This document shows positions 1 through 8,970 of a stretch of 64,000 nucleotides of DNA, piece by piece. Source of the DNA: Azospirillum halopraeferens DSM 3675 (GTDB lineage: Bacteria; Pseudomonadota; Alphaproteobacteria; Azospirillales; Azospirillaceae); the NCBI RefSeq assembly GCF_000429625.1, contig NZ_AUCF01000015.1, forward strand, positions 62,001-126,000, read 5' to 3'. A program made the position numbers and the translations under genes. Within the stretch, counting starts at the first letter, position 1; every line of letters begins with the position of its first letter. The notes under the pieces were generated by a model. It saw only the letters and a list, made by a program, of their open reading frames with translations. It made no database searches and was not told the DNA's origin.

Positions 1-1281
1 TTCCTGCAGGAGCGGCTGGCCGCGGCCCACATAGCCGCGCTGTCGGTGGACGCGGCCCCCGACCGCATGGTGACGCGCCGGCTGGAGGCCACGCTGCTGG
101 ACCATGTGGGCGCCCACGCCATCGCACTGGTGCAGCCCAATTCCTGCGTCAACATGCTGTCCAGCCGGATGCCGCCGATGGTCGACGCGGTGATGGACCT
201 GCGCGAGGCGACCACCGCGTCGCTGATCACCGACGCCTTCGCGACCATGGCGCGGGCCGGCAACCGGGTGGTCAAGGTGGTCGACCATTCCCCCAAGGAC
301 CCGGCGGTGACGGTCGAGGTCACCATGGACGAGCGGCCCCTGGCCATGGCCATGCACGAGTTCGCCGGCCGCATCCTGGCCCTGTCGATCGCCATCTCGC
401 TGATCACCGCGGGGCTGGTGTTCGTCACGCTGAACGGCATGTTCGTGCGGCCGCTGCGCCGGCTGACCGCGGCCATGATGGCGTTCCGCCGCGACCCGGA
501 GAGCGCGGTGCCCGCCTTCTCCGCCGCCGGCCGCCGCGACGAGATCGGCATCGCCCAGCGCGAGCTGGCGGAGATGCAGGCGGCCCTGCGCACCGCCCTG
601 CGCCAGCGCGAGCGGCTGGCCGCCCTGGGCACCGCCGTCACCAAGATCAACCACGATCTGCGCGGCATCCTCGCCACCGCCTCCCTTCTGTCGGAGCATC
701 TGGCGGCGAGCACCGACCCGGAGGTGCGCCGGGTGACACCGCGGCTGGTGGGCGCGATCGACCGGGCGGTGGCCCTGTGCGGCCAGACCCTGTCCTACAC
801 CCGCGACGGTGTCCTGCCCGTCGCTCCGGCGCCGCTCGATCTGCACGCGCTGGTCGCCGAAGCGGCGGAAGAGGTGGCACACTCCCTGCGCTCCGACGGG
901 GTGCGGGTGGAGACGCGCTGGGTCAACCGCGTGCCGGAGGGGTTCCGCGTCACCGCCGACCGCGACCAGCTCGCCCGCGTCCTGACCAACCTGGGGCGCA
1001 ACGCGGTGCAGGCCGGGGCCGGCGCGGTCACCGTCGCGGTCGAGCCCAACGGCGCCCGAGTCGCGATCCTGGTCACCGACACCGGGCCGGGTCTGCCGCC
1101 GCGGGCGCGCGAAAACCTGTTCCAGCCCTTCACCGGCTCGGCCCGCGCCGGCGGCACCGGGCTCGGCCTGTCGATCGCGCGCGAGATCGCGCGGGCCCAC
1201 GGCGGCGATCTGACGCTGGTGGAGAGCACGGCGGCCGGCACCACCTTCGCACTCGACCTGCCCGCGAACAGCGCGCATTGA
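1..1281 (+). CDS. Sensor histidine kinase (5' end outside window)
   Basis: The frame is open to base 1, so the N-terminus lies outside the window. Visible are part of an extracytoplasmic sensor region, one strong hydrophobic segment near residues 120-142, a HAMP-like stretch (RPLRRLTAA), a dimerisation helix with the phospho-acceptor His in INHDLRG near residue 218, and a GHKL ATPase domain with N-box (LGRNAVQ), G1 box (DTGPGLP) and G2 box (GGTGLGLS). It should autophosphorylate and pass phosphate to a response regulator. No regulator follows, so its partner is upstream or elsewhere. The signal sensed cannot be read from the sequence. Confidence 0.9.
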   Translation, partial: FLQERLAAAHIAALSVDAAPDRMVTRRLEATLLDHVGAHAIALVQPNSCVNMLSSRMPPMVDAVMDLREATTASLITDAFATMARAGNRVVKVVDHSPKDPAVTVEVTMDERPLAMAMHEFAGRILALSIAISLITAGLVFVTLNGMFVRPLRRLTAAMMAFRRDPESAVPAFSAAGRRDEIGIAQRELAEMQAALRTALRQRERLAALGTAVTKINHDLRGILATASLLSEHLAASTDPEVRRVTPRLVGAIDRAVALCGQTLSYTRDGVLPVAPAPLDLHALVAEAAEEVAHSLRSDGVRVETRWVNRVPEGFRVTADRDQLARVLTNLGRNAVQAGAGAVTVAVEPNGARVAILVTDTGPGLPPRARENLFQPFTGSARAGGTGLGLSIAREIARAHGGDLTLVESTAAGTTFALDLPANSAH

Positions 1282-1379
1282 TTCCCGTTGCCGCTTCGCA
1301 CACTCTAGGCGCCGCCGGACCGGGGGGTCCGGGACGCATCATCGGACGGCACCATCGACCAACAAGAAAGGAACGGGAC

Positions 1380-1616
1380 GTGGAAGGTTCGGGCAAGTGG
1401 ATCGCCTCGGGCGCGATCGGTCTGTTGGGATTCCTGGGCCTCTACGCGGCTGCGCGGGCGGCGGACGAGGCGTTCTTCTACGGCGGCTGGCTGGTCGCCA
1501 TCCTCTGCGTCGGCTACCTGTTCCTGGCGATCCACCGCCACTACAACGCGGTGGACGCCGAAATGGCCCGCAAGCGCGCCGCCGAGGCCGAGAGGACCGG
1601 CGGCACGCCGCACTGA
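1380..1616 (+). CDS. Small two-helix membrane protein, unknown function
   Basis: A 78-residue protein. The GTG start was chosen because an AAGAAAGGAA purine tract lies just upstream. Two hydrophobic segments (about residues 8-24 and 31-49) are followed by a charged, Ala/Arg/Glu-rich cytoplasmic tail. It ends 9 bases before the next gene and is probably co-transcribed with it. No family was recognised; the membrane topology is the only secure statement. Confidence 0.6.
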   Translation: MEGSGKWIASGAIGLLGFLGLYAAARAADEAFFYGGWLVAILCVGYLFLAIHRHYNAVDAEMARKRAAEAERTGGTPH

Positions 1617-1625
1617 GCCGCCGCC

Positions 1626-2393
1626 ATGGCGTGGGATCCCGACCGGTACGGGCGGTTCGAGGCGTTGCGCCGCCGCCCGGCGCACGACCTGGTCGCCGCC
1701 CTGCCGCCGCTGGCCCCGGGCCGCATCGCCGACCTCGGCTGCGGCACCGGCGCCCTGGCGCGCAGCCTGGCGGAGCGCTGGCCCGGCGCGCACGTCACCG
1801 GCATCGACGGCTCGCCGGAGATGCTGGCCCGCGCCCGCGCCGTTCCCTCGCCCGTAGCGTGGGTGGAGGCGGACCTGCGCGCCTGGCGGCCGGACGCGCC
1901 GTTCGACCTGGTGATCTCCAACGCCGCCCTGCACTGGCTGGACGACCACGACCGCCTGTTCCCGGCGCTGGTGGCGGCGCTGGCCCCGGACGGCGTGCTG
2001 GCGGTGCAGATGCCGCGCAACTTCGCCGCCCCGTCCCACGCCCTGCTCTATGAGACGGCGCGGGACGGCCCGTGGGCGGACCGGCTGGCGCCGGTGCTGC
2101 GCACCACCCCGGTCGACCCGCCCGCGGTCTATTACGACCGCCTGGCCCCCCTGGTCCGCCGCCTGGACATCTGGGAGACCGAGTATCTCCAGCCCCTGGA
2201 GGGGGAACGCCCGGTGCTGGACTGGACCCGGGGCACGGCGCTGCTGCCCTTCCTGGACGCGCTGCCCGACGACGCCACCCGCGACGCCTTCCTGGCCGCC
2301 TACCAGGCCCGCCTGGCCACGGCCTACCCGCGGCGCCCCGACGGGGTGACGCTGTTCCCGTTCCGGCGGCTGTTCATCGTGGCGCAGCGGTAA
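1626..2393 (+). CDS. tam: Trans-aconitate 2-methyltransferase
   Basis: A class I SAM-dependent methyltransferase of 255 residues, the usual length for Tam. It opens with WDPDRYGRFEALRRRPA, a typical Tam N-terminus, followed by the SAM motif I (ADLGCGTGAL, residues 34-43), an acidic motif II (GIDGSPEM) and the later NAALHW motif. Tam methylates trans-aconitate, a spontaneous by-product that inhibits aconitase, in the cytosol. A palindromic repeat element follows its stop codon. Confidence 0.9.
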   Translation: MAWDPDRYGRFEALRRRPAHDLVAALPPLAPGRIADLGCGTGALARSLAERWPGAHVTGIDGSPEMLARARAVPSPVAWVEADLRAWRPDAPFDLVISNAALHWLDDHDRLFPALVAALAPDGVLAVQMPRNFAAPSHALLYETARDGPWADRLAPVLRTTPVDPPAVYYDRLAPLVRRLDIWETEYLQPLEGERPVLDWTRGTALLPFLDALPDDATRDAFLAAYQARLATAYPRRPDGVTLFPFRRLFIVAQR

Positions 2394-2491
2394 AGCCAAC
2401 CGGCCGCATGGTATTCCCGGTCCGTTGCTTCACTGCCGGCACGGATGACGCGGATTGATCCTCCCGCCCGGCGACCGGACGCTTCGGGCCG

Positions 2492-2534
2492 GGATGATAC
2501 CAACGGCACCTGAAGGGTGCCGTTGGTATCATCC
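2492..2534. repeat. Long perfect inverted repeat (19-bp arms)
   Basis: Arms 2492-2510 and 2516-2534 are perfect reverse complements around a 5-base loop. No T-run follows on either strand, so it does not look like a simple terminator. It is the left part of a composite palindromic element that continues to 2619. Confidence 0.85.
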
Positions 2535-2538
2535 TCTT

Positions 2539-2619
2539 GATCAATGCCCGGGCATTGATCTGCCGGGTTTCATACGGCCGGAAAATGATGGAAGTGATCA
2601 TTTTCCGGCCGTATGAAAC
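2539..2619 (-). repeat. Dispersed palindromic element, copy 1
   Basis: Two further palindromes lie in tandem. One is a 22-bp perfect palindrome at 2539-2560 (core ATGCCCGGGCAT). The other is a hairpin with 23-bp perfect arms at 2567-2589 and 2597-2619. The reverse complement of this block matches 16457-16528 almost base for base, including the spacer CCGGCA between the two palindromes. This marks a dispersed REP/BIME-like element rather than a chance structure. It is noncoding and lies between tam and a damaged lipoprotein gene. Confidence 0.85.
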
Positions 2620-2818
2620 GGGGCATGGCGTCCGTGCAATCCCTTCAAATCCGTGCAATCCGTGCAGACGTTGTTCCCGTCGACGGTTCGTCCCGAGCCG
2701 GTGATGACGGCGGCCTCCGTCATCCCCTTCCACCGATCACCCTGAAGCCCGATCCGACGCTTTGAGAAGGCGGATTGCGACGCTGCCATCGCGCGTGAAC
2801 GGCGATGAAGTGCGGCGT

Positions 2819-3237
2819 ATGAGGCGAATGTTCCTGCTTGCGGCAGTTGTCGCTTCGGTCCTGACCGGCTGTGCGCAGCCCGGCACACCCTATGAACGGT
2901 CGGTCTCCACCACCGCCGTGTACGATGCCCGCGACGTCCGGCCCCTGGCGCCGCTCGCCTACCCCGTGCAGGCGGTGTCCCTGACCGGCTATCCCCAATG
3001 GGGGGAAGAGGGGCCGGGCCGCACGGTGCCGTTGCAGCGCGACACCTGGATCACGGTGGAGCCGGCGGACCGCAGGCCATCAAGGAGACGGGCTATCCCT
3101 GGACCCGCCCGGGCTACACCTGCAACTGGGACCCCGAGGCGGCGAGCCCGGCGGGAGCGCAGGAGTACGTGGTCCCCGCCGGCGCCCCGGTGACGGTGAC
3201 CGCGGTGATGACGCCCGAGTCGTACTGCACGCCCTGA
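2819..3237 (+). pseudogene. Frameshifted small lipoprotein
   Basis: The ATG at 2819 begins a lipoprotein signal peptide (MRRMFLLAAVVASVLTGC) with a good lipobox (L-T-G-C). The protein-like sequence runs to about base 3070 (DTWITVEPAD) and then turns into Arg/Pro-rich out-of-frame text. The other frame takes over with plausible sequence (KETGYPWTRPGYTCNW through MTPESYC) and stops at 3237. A single base missing near 3070-3078 would explain this. It may be a true pseudogene, a sequencing error or, less likely, recoding. The mature protein would be about 120 residues and outer-membrane anchored; no family was recognised. Confidence 0.65.
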
Positions 3238-3244
3238 CCGCGCA

Positions 3245-3838
3245 TCAGAGCGGCCGGCGTGCCTTCAGTGCGGCGGTGAGGGTGCCGTCGTCCAGATAGT
3301 CCAGCTCGCCGCCCACCGGCACGCCGTGGGCCAGGCGCGAGATCGCCACGTCCGCCTGCGCCAGGCGGTCGGTGACCACATGGGCGGTGGTCTGGCCGTC
3401 GACGGTGGCGTTGAGGGCCAGGATCACCTCCCGGACCTCGGGGTTGCGCGCCCGGTCCACCAGGGCGGCGATGGTCAGGTCGTCGGGACCGATCCCCTGC
3501 AGGGCCGACAGCGTGCCGCCCAGCACGTGATAGAGGCCGGTGAAGGCGCGCGAGCGCTCCAGCGCCCAGAGATCGCCGGCGTCCTCCACCACGCAGATGG
3601 TGGAACGGTCGCGGGACGGGTCGGCGCAGACGGTGCAGGGATCGCGGGTGTCCAGGTTGCCGCAGACGGAGCAGGTGCGCACCGCTTCGGCGGCCAGCGC
3701 CATCGCCTCCGACAGGGGCACCAGCAGGCCGTCGCGCCGCTTCATCAGCAACAGCGCCGCCCGCCGTGCCGAGCGCGGCCCCAGCCCCGGCAAACGCGCC
3801 AGGAGCTGGATCAGCCGCTCGATTTCAGGTCCGACCAT
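3245..3838 (-). CDS. recR: Recombination mediator protein RecR
   Basis: A 197-residue protein, full length for RecR. An N-terminal helix-hairpin-helix region ([17 protein letters not shown]) is followed by a four-cysteine zinc site (CSVC and CTVC around residues 56-70) and a Toprim domain beginning at [10 protein letters not shown]. RecR acts with RecO and RecF to load RecA at gapped DNA. It is the last gene of the conserved dnaX-ybaB-recR cluster, 52 bases after ybaB. Confidence 0.97.
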   Translation of the reverse strand: MVGPEIERLIQLLARLPGLGPRSARRAALLLMKRRDGLLVPLSEAMALAAEAVRTCSVCGNLDTRDPCTVCADPSRDRSTICVVEDAGDLWALERSRAFTGLYHVLGGTLSALQGIGPDDLTIAALVDRARNPEVREVILALNATVDGQTTAHVVTDRLAQADVAISRLAHGVPVGGELDYLDDGTLTAALKARRPL

Positions 3839-3890
3839 TCCGGTATCGCACTCGATGGATCGCCCCGCCCGCGGGCGGGCGGGGATGGGC

Positions 3891-4214
3891 TCAGAACGGC
3901 AGCTTCATGCCGGGGGGGAGCTTCAGGCCACCCATCAGCTTGGCCGTCTCGTCGGCGACCTGCGCCTCCACCTTGGACTTGGCGTCGTTAAAGGCGGCGA
4001 CGATGAGATCCTCCAGCATCTCCGTGTCCTCGGGATCGACGATCGACTTGTCGAGCTTCACCTTCTTCAGCTCGCCCTTGCCGTTCACCGTCACGTTGAC
4101 CATGCCGGCGCCGGACTGTCCGGACACCTCGATGTCGGCCAGCTTCTGCTGCATCTCCTGCATCTTGGCCTGCATCTGCTGGGCCTGCTTCATCATCTGG
4201 CCGATGTTCTTCAT
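3891..4214 (-). CDS. ybaB: YbaB/EbfC nucleoid-associated protein
   Basis: A 107-residue protein with the Met/Gln-rich N-terminal helix typical of the family ([19 protein letters not shown]) and the conserved [13 protein letters not shown] core. Dimers bind DNA with little sequence preference. It starts 3 bases after the dnaX stop codon, so the two are almost certainly co-transcribed, as in most proteobacteria. Confidence 0.95.
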   Translation of the reverse strand: MKNIGQMMKQAQQMQAKMQEMQQKLADIEVSGQSGAGMVNVTVNGKGELKKVKLDKSIVDPEDTEMLEDLIVAAFNDAKSKVEAQVADETAKLMGGLKLPPGMKLPF

Positions 4215-4217
4215 GGC

Positions 4218-6122
4218 TTAGAGGTCTCCTTCGTCATCGAGCGGGTAGAACACCGCTTCATCATCGTCAGGCATCAGATCGTCATCGCCCCCGGCATCCG
4301 CAACCGCGGGCTCCGCGGCCGCGGCGGCGGCGAGGTCGCGCACCTCGGCGATGCGCGCCCCGGGGAACATCTCCAGGACGGCGCGCACCAGCGGGTTGGC
4401 CTCGGCCTCCGCATGGGCGCGCTGCTGGGCCGCCCGGTCCTGGTCGGCCAGCGTCGGCTGGCCGACGGCGTCGCTGACCGCCACCACCCAGCGCGTGCCG
4501 GTCCATTCGCTGAGCAACTGGCCGACCCGGTTGGCCAGGTTGGCGGGGGCCGAGGGGCCGGGCCGGATCTCCAGCCGGCCCGGCTCCAGGCGCACCGGGT
4601 GCACCGCGCCGAAGAGATGGCCATAGAGCGCGCCTTCGCGGCGGTCGGCGAAAAGCTGCACCAGCGCGCGGAAGTCACGCGGCATAGTGGCCCGCTCCTC
4701 CGCCGGCCGGGCGGTGGCGGCCGCGGCAAGCGGTGCGGCACCGGAGGGCTCCGGCGCCCGGGCAACGGCGCGCACCGGGCCGGGGGCGCCGCGGCCCGCC
4801 GCCACGGCCGCCACGGACCCGCCGCCGGCACCGCTGACACCGCCGGCACCACCACCGCCGGCACTGCCGCCGCCGGCCGGACCGCGCGGCGCCGCAGCAC
4901 CGCCGCCCGCGTCGGATTGCAGGCGGCGAATCAGGTCGCCCGGTGTCGGCAGGTCGGCGGCGTAGGCCAGGCGGACGATCACCATCTCCAGCGCCTGCTG
5001 GGGCACCGGCGCCATCTGCACCTCGCCCAGCCCCTTCAGGAGAAGCTGCCACGCCCGCGTCAGCGCCGGCATGCCCAGCCGGCCCGACAGATCGGCGCCG
5101 CGCGTCCGCTCCGCCTCCGGCAGGGTGGGGTCGGCGGCGGTGGCCGGGACCACCTTCAGGCGGGTCAGGTTGTGCACCAGGTCCAGCAGGTCCTGCAGGA
5201 TCACCACGGGGTCGGCGCCCACGCGGTGCAGGTCGGCCAGGATGTCCAGCGCCTCGGCCGCGCGGGCGGTGAGGGCCGACTCGAACAGATCGATGACCCG
5301 CTCGCGGTCGGCCAGACCCAGCATGTCGCGCACCTGCACCACCGTGACCGCACCGCTGCCCAGGGCGATGGCCTGGTCCAGCAGCGACAGTCCGTCGCGC
5401 ACCGACCCGTCGGCGGCGCGCGCCAGCAGGGCTGCGGCGTCCGCCTCGATGGTCGCCCCCTCCAGCCCGGCGACGCGGGTGAAATGCTCCTTCAGCACCA
5501 GCGCGTCGACGCGGCGCAGGTCGAAGCGCTGGCAGCGCGACAGCACCGTCACCGGGACCTTGCGGATTTCGGTGGTGGCGAAGACGAACTTCACATGGCT
5601 CGGCGGTTCCTCCAGCGTCTTCAGGAGCGCGTTGAACGCGCTCTTGGACAGCATGTGGACCTCGTCGATGATGTAGAGCTTGTAGCGCGCCGAGACCGGG
5701 GCGTAGCGCACGCCGTCGATGATCTCGCGGATGTCCTCCACGCCGGTGTGGGAGGCGGCGTCCATCTCGATGACGTCGACGTGGCGGTCCTCGGCGATGG
5801 CGCGGCAGTTGTCGCAGACGCCGCAGGGCTCCACCGTCGGGCCGCCGGCACCGTCGGGGCCGGTGCAGTTCAGGGCCCGGGCGATGATGCGCGCCGTCGT
5901 GGTCTTGCCCACCCCGCGCACGCCGGTCAGCATGAACGCCTGGGCGATGCGCCCCGACGCCACGGCGTTGGTCAGCGTGCGCACCAGCGCGTCCTGGCCG
6001 ATCAGTTCCCGGAAGCTGCGCGGGCGGTACTTGCGGGCCAGCACGCGATAGGCCGCCCCGGCGGCGTGTCCGGCGGGCGCGGCGAAAGACGGGGCGGTGT
6101 CGGCGACGGTCTGGTCGGTCAC
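4218..6122 (-). CDS. dnaX: DNA polymerase III subunit tau/gamma
   Basis: A clamp-loader ATPase of 634 residues. The GTG at 6122 (VTDQTVADTAP) was chosen; upstream in-frame sequence runs into the SRP RNA and is not protein-like. The conserved block begins at YRVLARKYRPRSF, with Walker A GVRGVGKTT, a four-Cys zinc module (CGVCDNC), a DEVH Walker B variant (IIDEVHMLS) and SRC at the sensor 1 region. A long Ala/Gly/Pro-rich linker (about residues 405-475) leads to the C-terminal tau domain. No A-rich slippery site for programmed frameshifting is evident. Confidence 0.96.
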   Translation of the reverse strand: MTDQTVADTAPSFAAPAGHAAGAAYRVLARKYRPRSFRELIGQDALVRTLTNAVASGRIAQAFMLTGVRGVGKTTTARIIARALNCTGPDGAGGPTVEPCGVCDNCRAIAEDRHVDVIEMDAASHTGVEDIREIIDGVRYAPVSARYKLYIIDEVHMLSKSAFNALLKTLEEPPSHVKFVFATTEIRKVPVTVLSRCQRFDLRRVDALVLKEHFTRVAGLEGATIEADAAALLARAADGSVRDGLSLLDQAIALGSGAVTVVQVRDMLGLADRERVIDLFESALTARAAEALDILADLHRVGADPVVILQDLLDLVHNLTRLKVVPATAADPTLPEAERTRGADLSGRLGMPALTRAWQLLLKGLGEVQMAPVPQQALEMVIVRLAYAADLPTPGDLIRRLQSDAGGGAAAPRGPAGGGSAGGGGAGGVSGAGGGSVAAVAAGRGAPGPVRAVARAPEPSGAAPLAAAATARPAEERATMPRDFRALVQLFADRREGALYGHLFGAVHPVRLEPGRLEIRPGPSAPANLANRVGQLLSEWTGTRWVVAVSDAVGQPTLADQDRAAQQRAHAEAEANPLVRAVLEMFPGARIAEVRDLAAAAAAEPAVADAGGDDDLMPDDDEAVFYPLDDEGDL

Positions 6123-6227
6123 GCGGGCTTTCCGGAAACGGCGAAACGACGGCCCGCAGCATAGCGGCACCGTTCGGCGCTGTCGCGTCTTCCGTGGGGA
6201 CCGGCGGGGGAGATGGCGGAGGAGAAA

Positions 6228-6335
6228 GGGGTGGGTGGCTGGACGAACGACCCGAGCCTGAACTCGTTGCGGCTGCTTCCTTCCGGACCTGACCGGGTTG
6301 GCGAGGGACCCGTCCGCCGCCAACCACCCGACCCC
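6228..6335 (-). ncRNA. ffs: Signal recognition particle RNA (4.5S type)
   Basis: Read on the minus strand, the region contains the nearly invariant SRP domain IV core (GGTCAGGTCCGGAAGGAAGC) with its GNAR-type loop and internal loops. The termini pair over a long stem (GGGGTCGGGTGG with CCACCCACCCC), giving the expected rod of about 108 nt. It lies about 105 bases upstream of dnaX on the same strand, its usual neighbour in alphaproteobacteria. The RNA binds Ffh to target nascent membrane proteins. The exact ends are inferred from pairing. Confidence 0.93.
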
Positions 6336-6399
6336 AATATCGTGACCCCGGCCCGGCTTTGCAAGGCGAATCGTGGCGGGGCGGTGCCGGGCGGAGCGG

Positions 6400-7356
6400 T
6401 CACCGGATCGTGTCGTTGTGCACCACCATCTCGACCGCCAGTTCGGCGGCGGCAAGGTCTTCCAGGGCGGTGCCGACCGACTTGAACAGAGTGATCTGGT
6501 CGTAGAAGCGCCGGCCCGCCCGCTCGCCGCGGGTCAGGTCGAACAGGTCGCCGGCCACGTCGTCGGGATGCAGGATGCCGCTGCGCAGGGGCTGGACGAT
6601 GTCGCCCGCCTCCTTGCAGGCGCCGTCGCGGGTGTCCACGAAGATGCGGGCGCGGCGGATGCACTCGTCGTCGGCCTCGCGCATGTCGGGCGTGAAGCCG
6701 CCCACCAGATCCAGGTGCTGGCCCGGCTGCAACCAGTCACCGCGGATCACCGGCTCCTTCGCCAGGGTGGCGCAGGACACCACGTCGGCGCCGCGGACCG
6801 CACCCTCCAGATCGTCGGTGGCCTCGATGCGGAACTTCGGGCGGTGGAAGCGCGCCACCACCTTCTTCGCCTTCTCGAGACTGCGGCCCCACACCAGCAC
6901 GTGGGTCAGCGGCAGGACGCTGGCGTGCGCCTCGATCAGTTCCGGTGCCAGGGCGCCGGTGCCGACCATCAGCAGCCGCGCGGAGTCGGGCCGCGCCAGG
7001 TAGGTGGCGGCCAGCGCCGAGGCCGCGGCGGTGCGCCGCTTGGTCAGCGCCGCCCCGTCGATCAGGGCCTGCGGCACGCCGGTCTTGCCGTCCATCAGCA
7101 GGTAGACGCCCTGCACCGCCGGCAGGTCGTGCGCGGCGTTGTCGGGAAAGACCGTCACCACCTTGACGCCGATGGACCGGCCGGTCTGCCACGCGGGCAT
7201 GAGCAGCAGCGTGGCGTCGTTCTCGCCGTAGGTCGGCACCGTGTGGTGATGGCGCAGCGGCACCTCGACCCCGGCGCGGAAGGTCTGGCGCAGCCGCTCG
7301 ATCAGCATCCGGTGGTGCAGGACGCTCCGCAGTTCGGCGCCGGTGACGGTGCGCAT
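6400..7356 (-). CDS. Ornithine cyclodeaminase / mu-crystallin family protein
   Basis: A 318-residue member of the OCD/mu-crystallin fold, with a Rossmann NAD(P) site (LLMVGTGALAPELIEAHA, residues about 127-144), the family substrate-lysine region (GVKVVTVFPDN) and the late LVGGF-PDMREAD motif. Family members catalyse ornithine cyclodeamination, alanine dehydrogenation or reduction of pyrroline-2-carboxylate and related imines. The sequence alone does not settle which. A purine-rich ribosome site (GGGAGGGA) precedes the start. It is a stand-alone gene between the SRP RNA and lapA. Confidence 0.85.
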   Translation of the reverse strand: MRTVTGAELRSVLHHRMLIERLRQTFRAGVEVPLRHHHTVPTYGENDATLLLMPAWQTGRSIGVKVVTVFPDNAAHDLPAVQGVYLLMDGKTGVPQALIDGAALTKRRTAAASALAATYLARPDSARLLMVGTGALAPELIEAHASVLPLTHVLVWGRSLEKAKKVVARFHRPKFRIEATDDLEGAVRGADVVSCATLAKEPVIRGDWLQPGQHLDLVGGFTPDMREADDECIRRARIFVDTRDGACKEAGDIVQPLRSGILHPDDVAGDLFDLTRGERAGRRFYDQITLFKSVGTALEDLAAAELAVEMVVHNDTIR

Positions 7357-7395
7357 GGGCTCCCTCCCCCGGGAGTGTCGGCGGGATCCCCGCCG

Positions 7396-7791
7396 TCAGT
7401 GGACGGTCGGCGCGGCCGGCGCGGCCTCGGCCGGAACCGGCATGGTGCCGGTGGTGCGCGGCTGGCCGGACACCGGCGTCGTCATCTCGGCCACGCGCTT
7501 TTCGGCGGCGGCCAGGCGGGCCCGGGTGTCGCGCAGGTCCCGCTCCAGTTGCTGGACGCGGTCGGTCTGGACGCGGGCGCGGCGGCGGTTGCCGCCCTGG
7601 TTCACCCAGGCGATCAAGCCACCGGCCAGGAAGCCCACCACCAGCGCCACCAGCGTGGCGAGGTAGAGCGGCGCCTCCAGCGAGAAGGGCGTCGGCCACA
7701 GGGTGAAGACCACCGTGTCGCGGTTGGAGATGGCGAACAGGACCGCCACGACGGCGATCGGGATGGTGACGATCCAGGTGAGATAGCGCAC
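7396..7791 (-). CDS. lapA: LapA-family membrane protein (DUF1049)
   Basis: The GTG at 7791 (VRYLTWIVTIP) was preferred because GAGGA lies 8 bases upstream; a longer frame reaches 7830. There are two transmembrane segments (about residues 4-22 and 41-64) with the family NRD--VVFTLWP motif between them, then a cytoplasmic coiled coil (TDRVQQLERDLRDTRARLAA) and a Pro/Ala-rich tail. LapA homologues work in lipopolysaccharide assembly control. It lies directly downstream of ihfB, the usual proteobacterial order. Confidence 0.85.
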   Translation of the reverse strand: MRYLTWIVTIPIAVVAVLFAISNRDTVVFTLWPTPFSLEAPLYLATLVALVVGFLAGGLIAWVNQGGNRRRARVQTDRVQQLERDLRDTRARLAAAEKRVAEMTTPVSGQPRTTGTMPVPAEAAPAAPTVH

Positions 7792-7844
7792 GGGGCTGAT
7801 CCTCAGGGAAAGTGGCGGCCGGTCCGGCACGGCCGCACCCGGCT

Positions 7845-8126
7845 TCAGTCGGTGTTCAGGCGTTCGCGGAGCTGCTTGCCCGTCTTGAAGAAGGGCACGT
7901 ACTTCTCCCCCACGTCAACGGATTCGCCGGTGCGGGGGTTGCGGCCGGTGCGCGCGTCGCGCCGCTTCACCGAAAAGGCCCCGAAACCGCGCAGCTCCAC
8001 CCGGTCGCCACGGGCCAGCGCGTCGGAGATCTCATCGAAGATGGTCCCGACGATCTTCTCGATGTCGCGCTGATACAGGTGCGGATTGCGCTCCGCGAGC
8101 CGCTGGATCAACTCGGACTTGGTCAT
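7845..8126 (-). CDS. ihfB: Integration host factor subunit beta
   Basis: A 93-residue HU/IHF-fold protein starting [15 protein letters not shown], with the beta-arm proline region ([12 protein letters not shown]) and the C-terminal [11 protein letters not shown] characteristic of IhfB. Paired with IhfA it bends DNA sharply at specific sites. The start is the ATG at 8126; longer in-frame extension gives no family-like sequence. It is followed by lapA. Confidence 0.96.
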   Translation of the reverse strand: MTKSELIQRLAERNPHLYQRDIEKIVGTIFDEISDALARGDRVELRGFGAFSVKRRDARTGRNPRTGESVDVGEKYVPFFKTGKQLRERLNTD

Positions 8127-8298
8127 GGCGGCCTTGATCCCCCCTGCACGGTGAGCGCGGTTGCCCCGCAGCCCTTCGCCGAATCGTGCCAAAAAGCAGC
8201 CGCCGCCGTCAAGGCAAGCGTAAGTTAAGCCGTTCTGGCGGAACCGCTTTCCCGCCGCCCGGCGGGGGATGCCGGGGCGGCGGGAGGGAGCAGACCGC

Positions 8299-8970
8299 CT
8301 ACTGCTGCTGCGGTGCGGCGCCTTCCGGCTGCGCCGCGGGGGCGTCCGGCTGCGCCGCCGGCGCCTCGGGCTGCGGTGCCGCTTCGGGTGCGGCGTCGTT
8401 CTGCGGTGCGGCCGCGTCCGGCTGGGGAGCCGTCGCGTCCGGCAGCGGCGCCGGGTTCTCCGACAGGGTGCGCAGATAGGCGATGATGTTGGCCCGCTCC
8501 TGGTCGCGCTTGACGCCGGCGAACGTCATCTTGGTGCCGGGAGCGTAGGCCCGCGGGTCGTACAGGAAGTGGTTCAGCGCCTCGTAGTCCCAGGAGCCGC
8601 CGTGGTCGGCCAGCGCGGCGGAGTAGGCGAAGCCCTCGATGTGGCCGAAGGGCGCGTTGACGATGTCGTAGAGGTTCGGGCCGACCCGGTTGGCGCCGCC
8701 CCTGTCGAAGGTGTGGCAAGCCGCACAGGCGCGCGATGCCGTCTGTCCGGCCGCCGGATCCGCGGCGGCCAGCAGCGGCGCGATGGGCGCCGGCCCGGTG
8801 GGCGCCTGGTCCGCGGCCGGGGCCGCCCCTTCGGTTGCCGCCACGGTGAAGACCGGCTCGTCCAGCTCGTGCGGGTGGACCAGCACGCGGGCGGCGAATC
8901 CGCTCATCATGGCGATCAGCCCGGCGAGCAGCACGGCGCCGAAAATCTTATTGAACTCCATCCCCGTCAT
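8299..8970 (-). CDS. Membrane-anchored cytochrome c
   Basis: A 223-residue protein with an uncleaved N-terminal anchor (about residues 9-29), an Ala/Pro-rich linker, and a class I cytochrome c domain (about 70-170). The heme motif is CAACH at 82-86; the distal Met is in GTKMTFAG. An unusually long Ala/Pro/Gln-rich tail (about residues 172-223) contains repeated AAPQ/PAAQP units. It resembles the CycM-type carriers that pass electrons to aa3 oxidase from the periplasmic face. It is divergently transcribed from kdsB-pheA, a recurrent alphaproteobacterial arrangement. Confidence 0.9.
   Translation of the reverse strand: MTGMEFNKIFGAVLLAGLIAMMSGFAARVLVHPHELDEPVFTVAATEGAAPAADQAPTGPAPIAPLLAAADPAAGQTASRACAACHTFDRGGANRVGPNLYDIVNAPFGHIEGFAYSAALADHGGSWDYEALNHFLYDPRAYAPGTKMTFAGVKRDQERANIIAYLRTLSENPAPLPDATAPQPDAAAPQNDAAPEAAPQPEAPAAQPDAPAAQPEGAAPQQQ

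Noticed and set aside
4700..4930. Possible programmed frameshift site in dnaX (gamma subunit)
   Set aside because: The linker is GC-rich and lacks an A-run slippery heptamer, so there is no sequence support for gamma production by frameshifting.
3540..6164. Very long open frame on the plus strand opposite dnaX and recR
   Set aside because: It is the GC-bias shadow of dnaX/ybaB/recR: Arg/His/Gly-rich, no family features, and the minus-strand genes are unambiguous.
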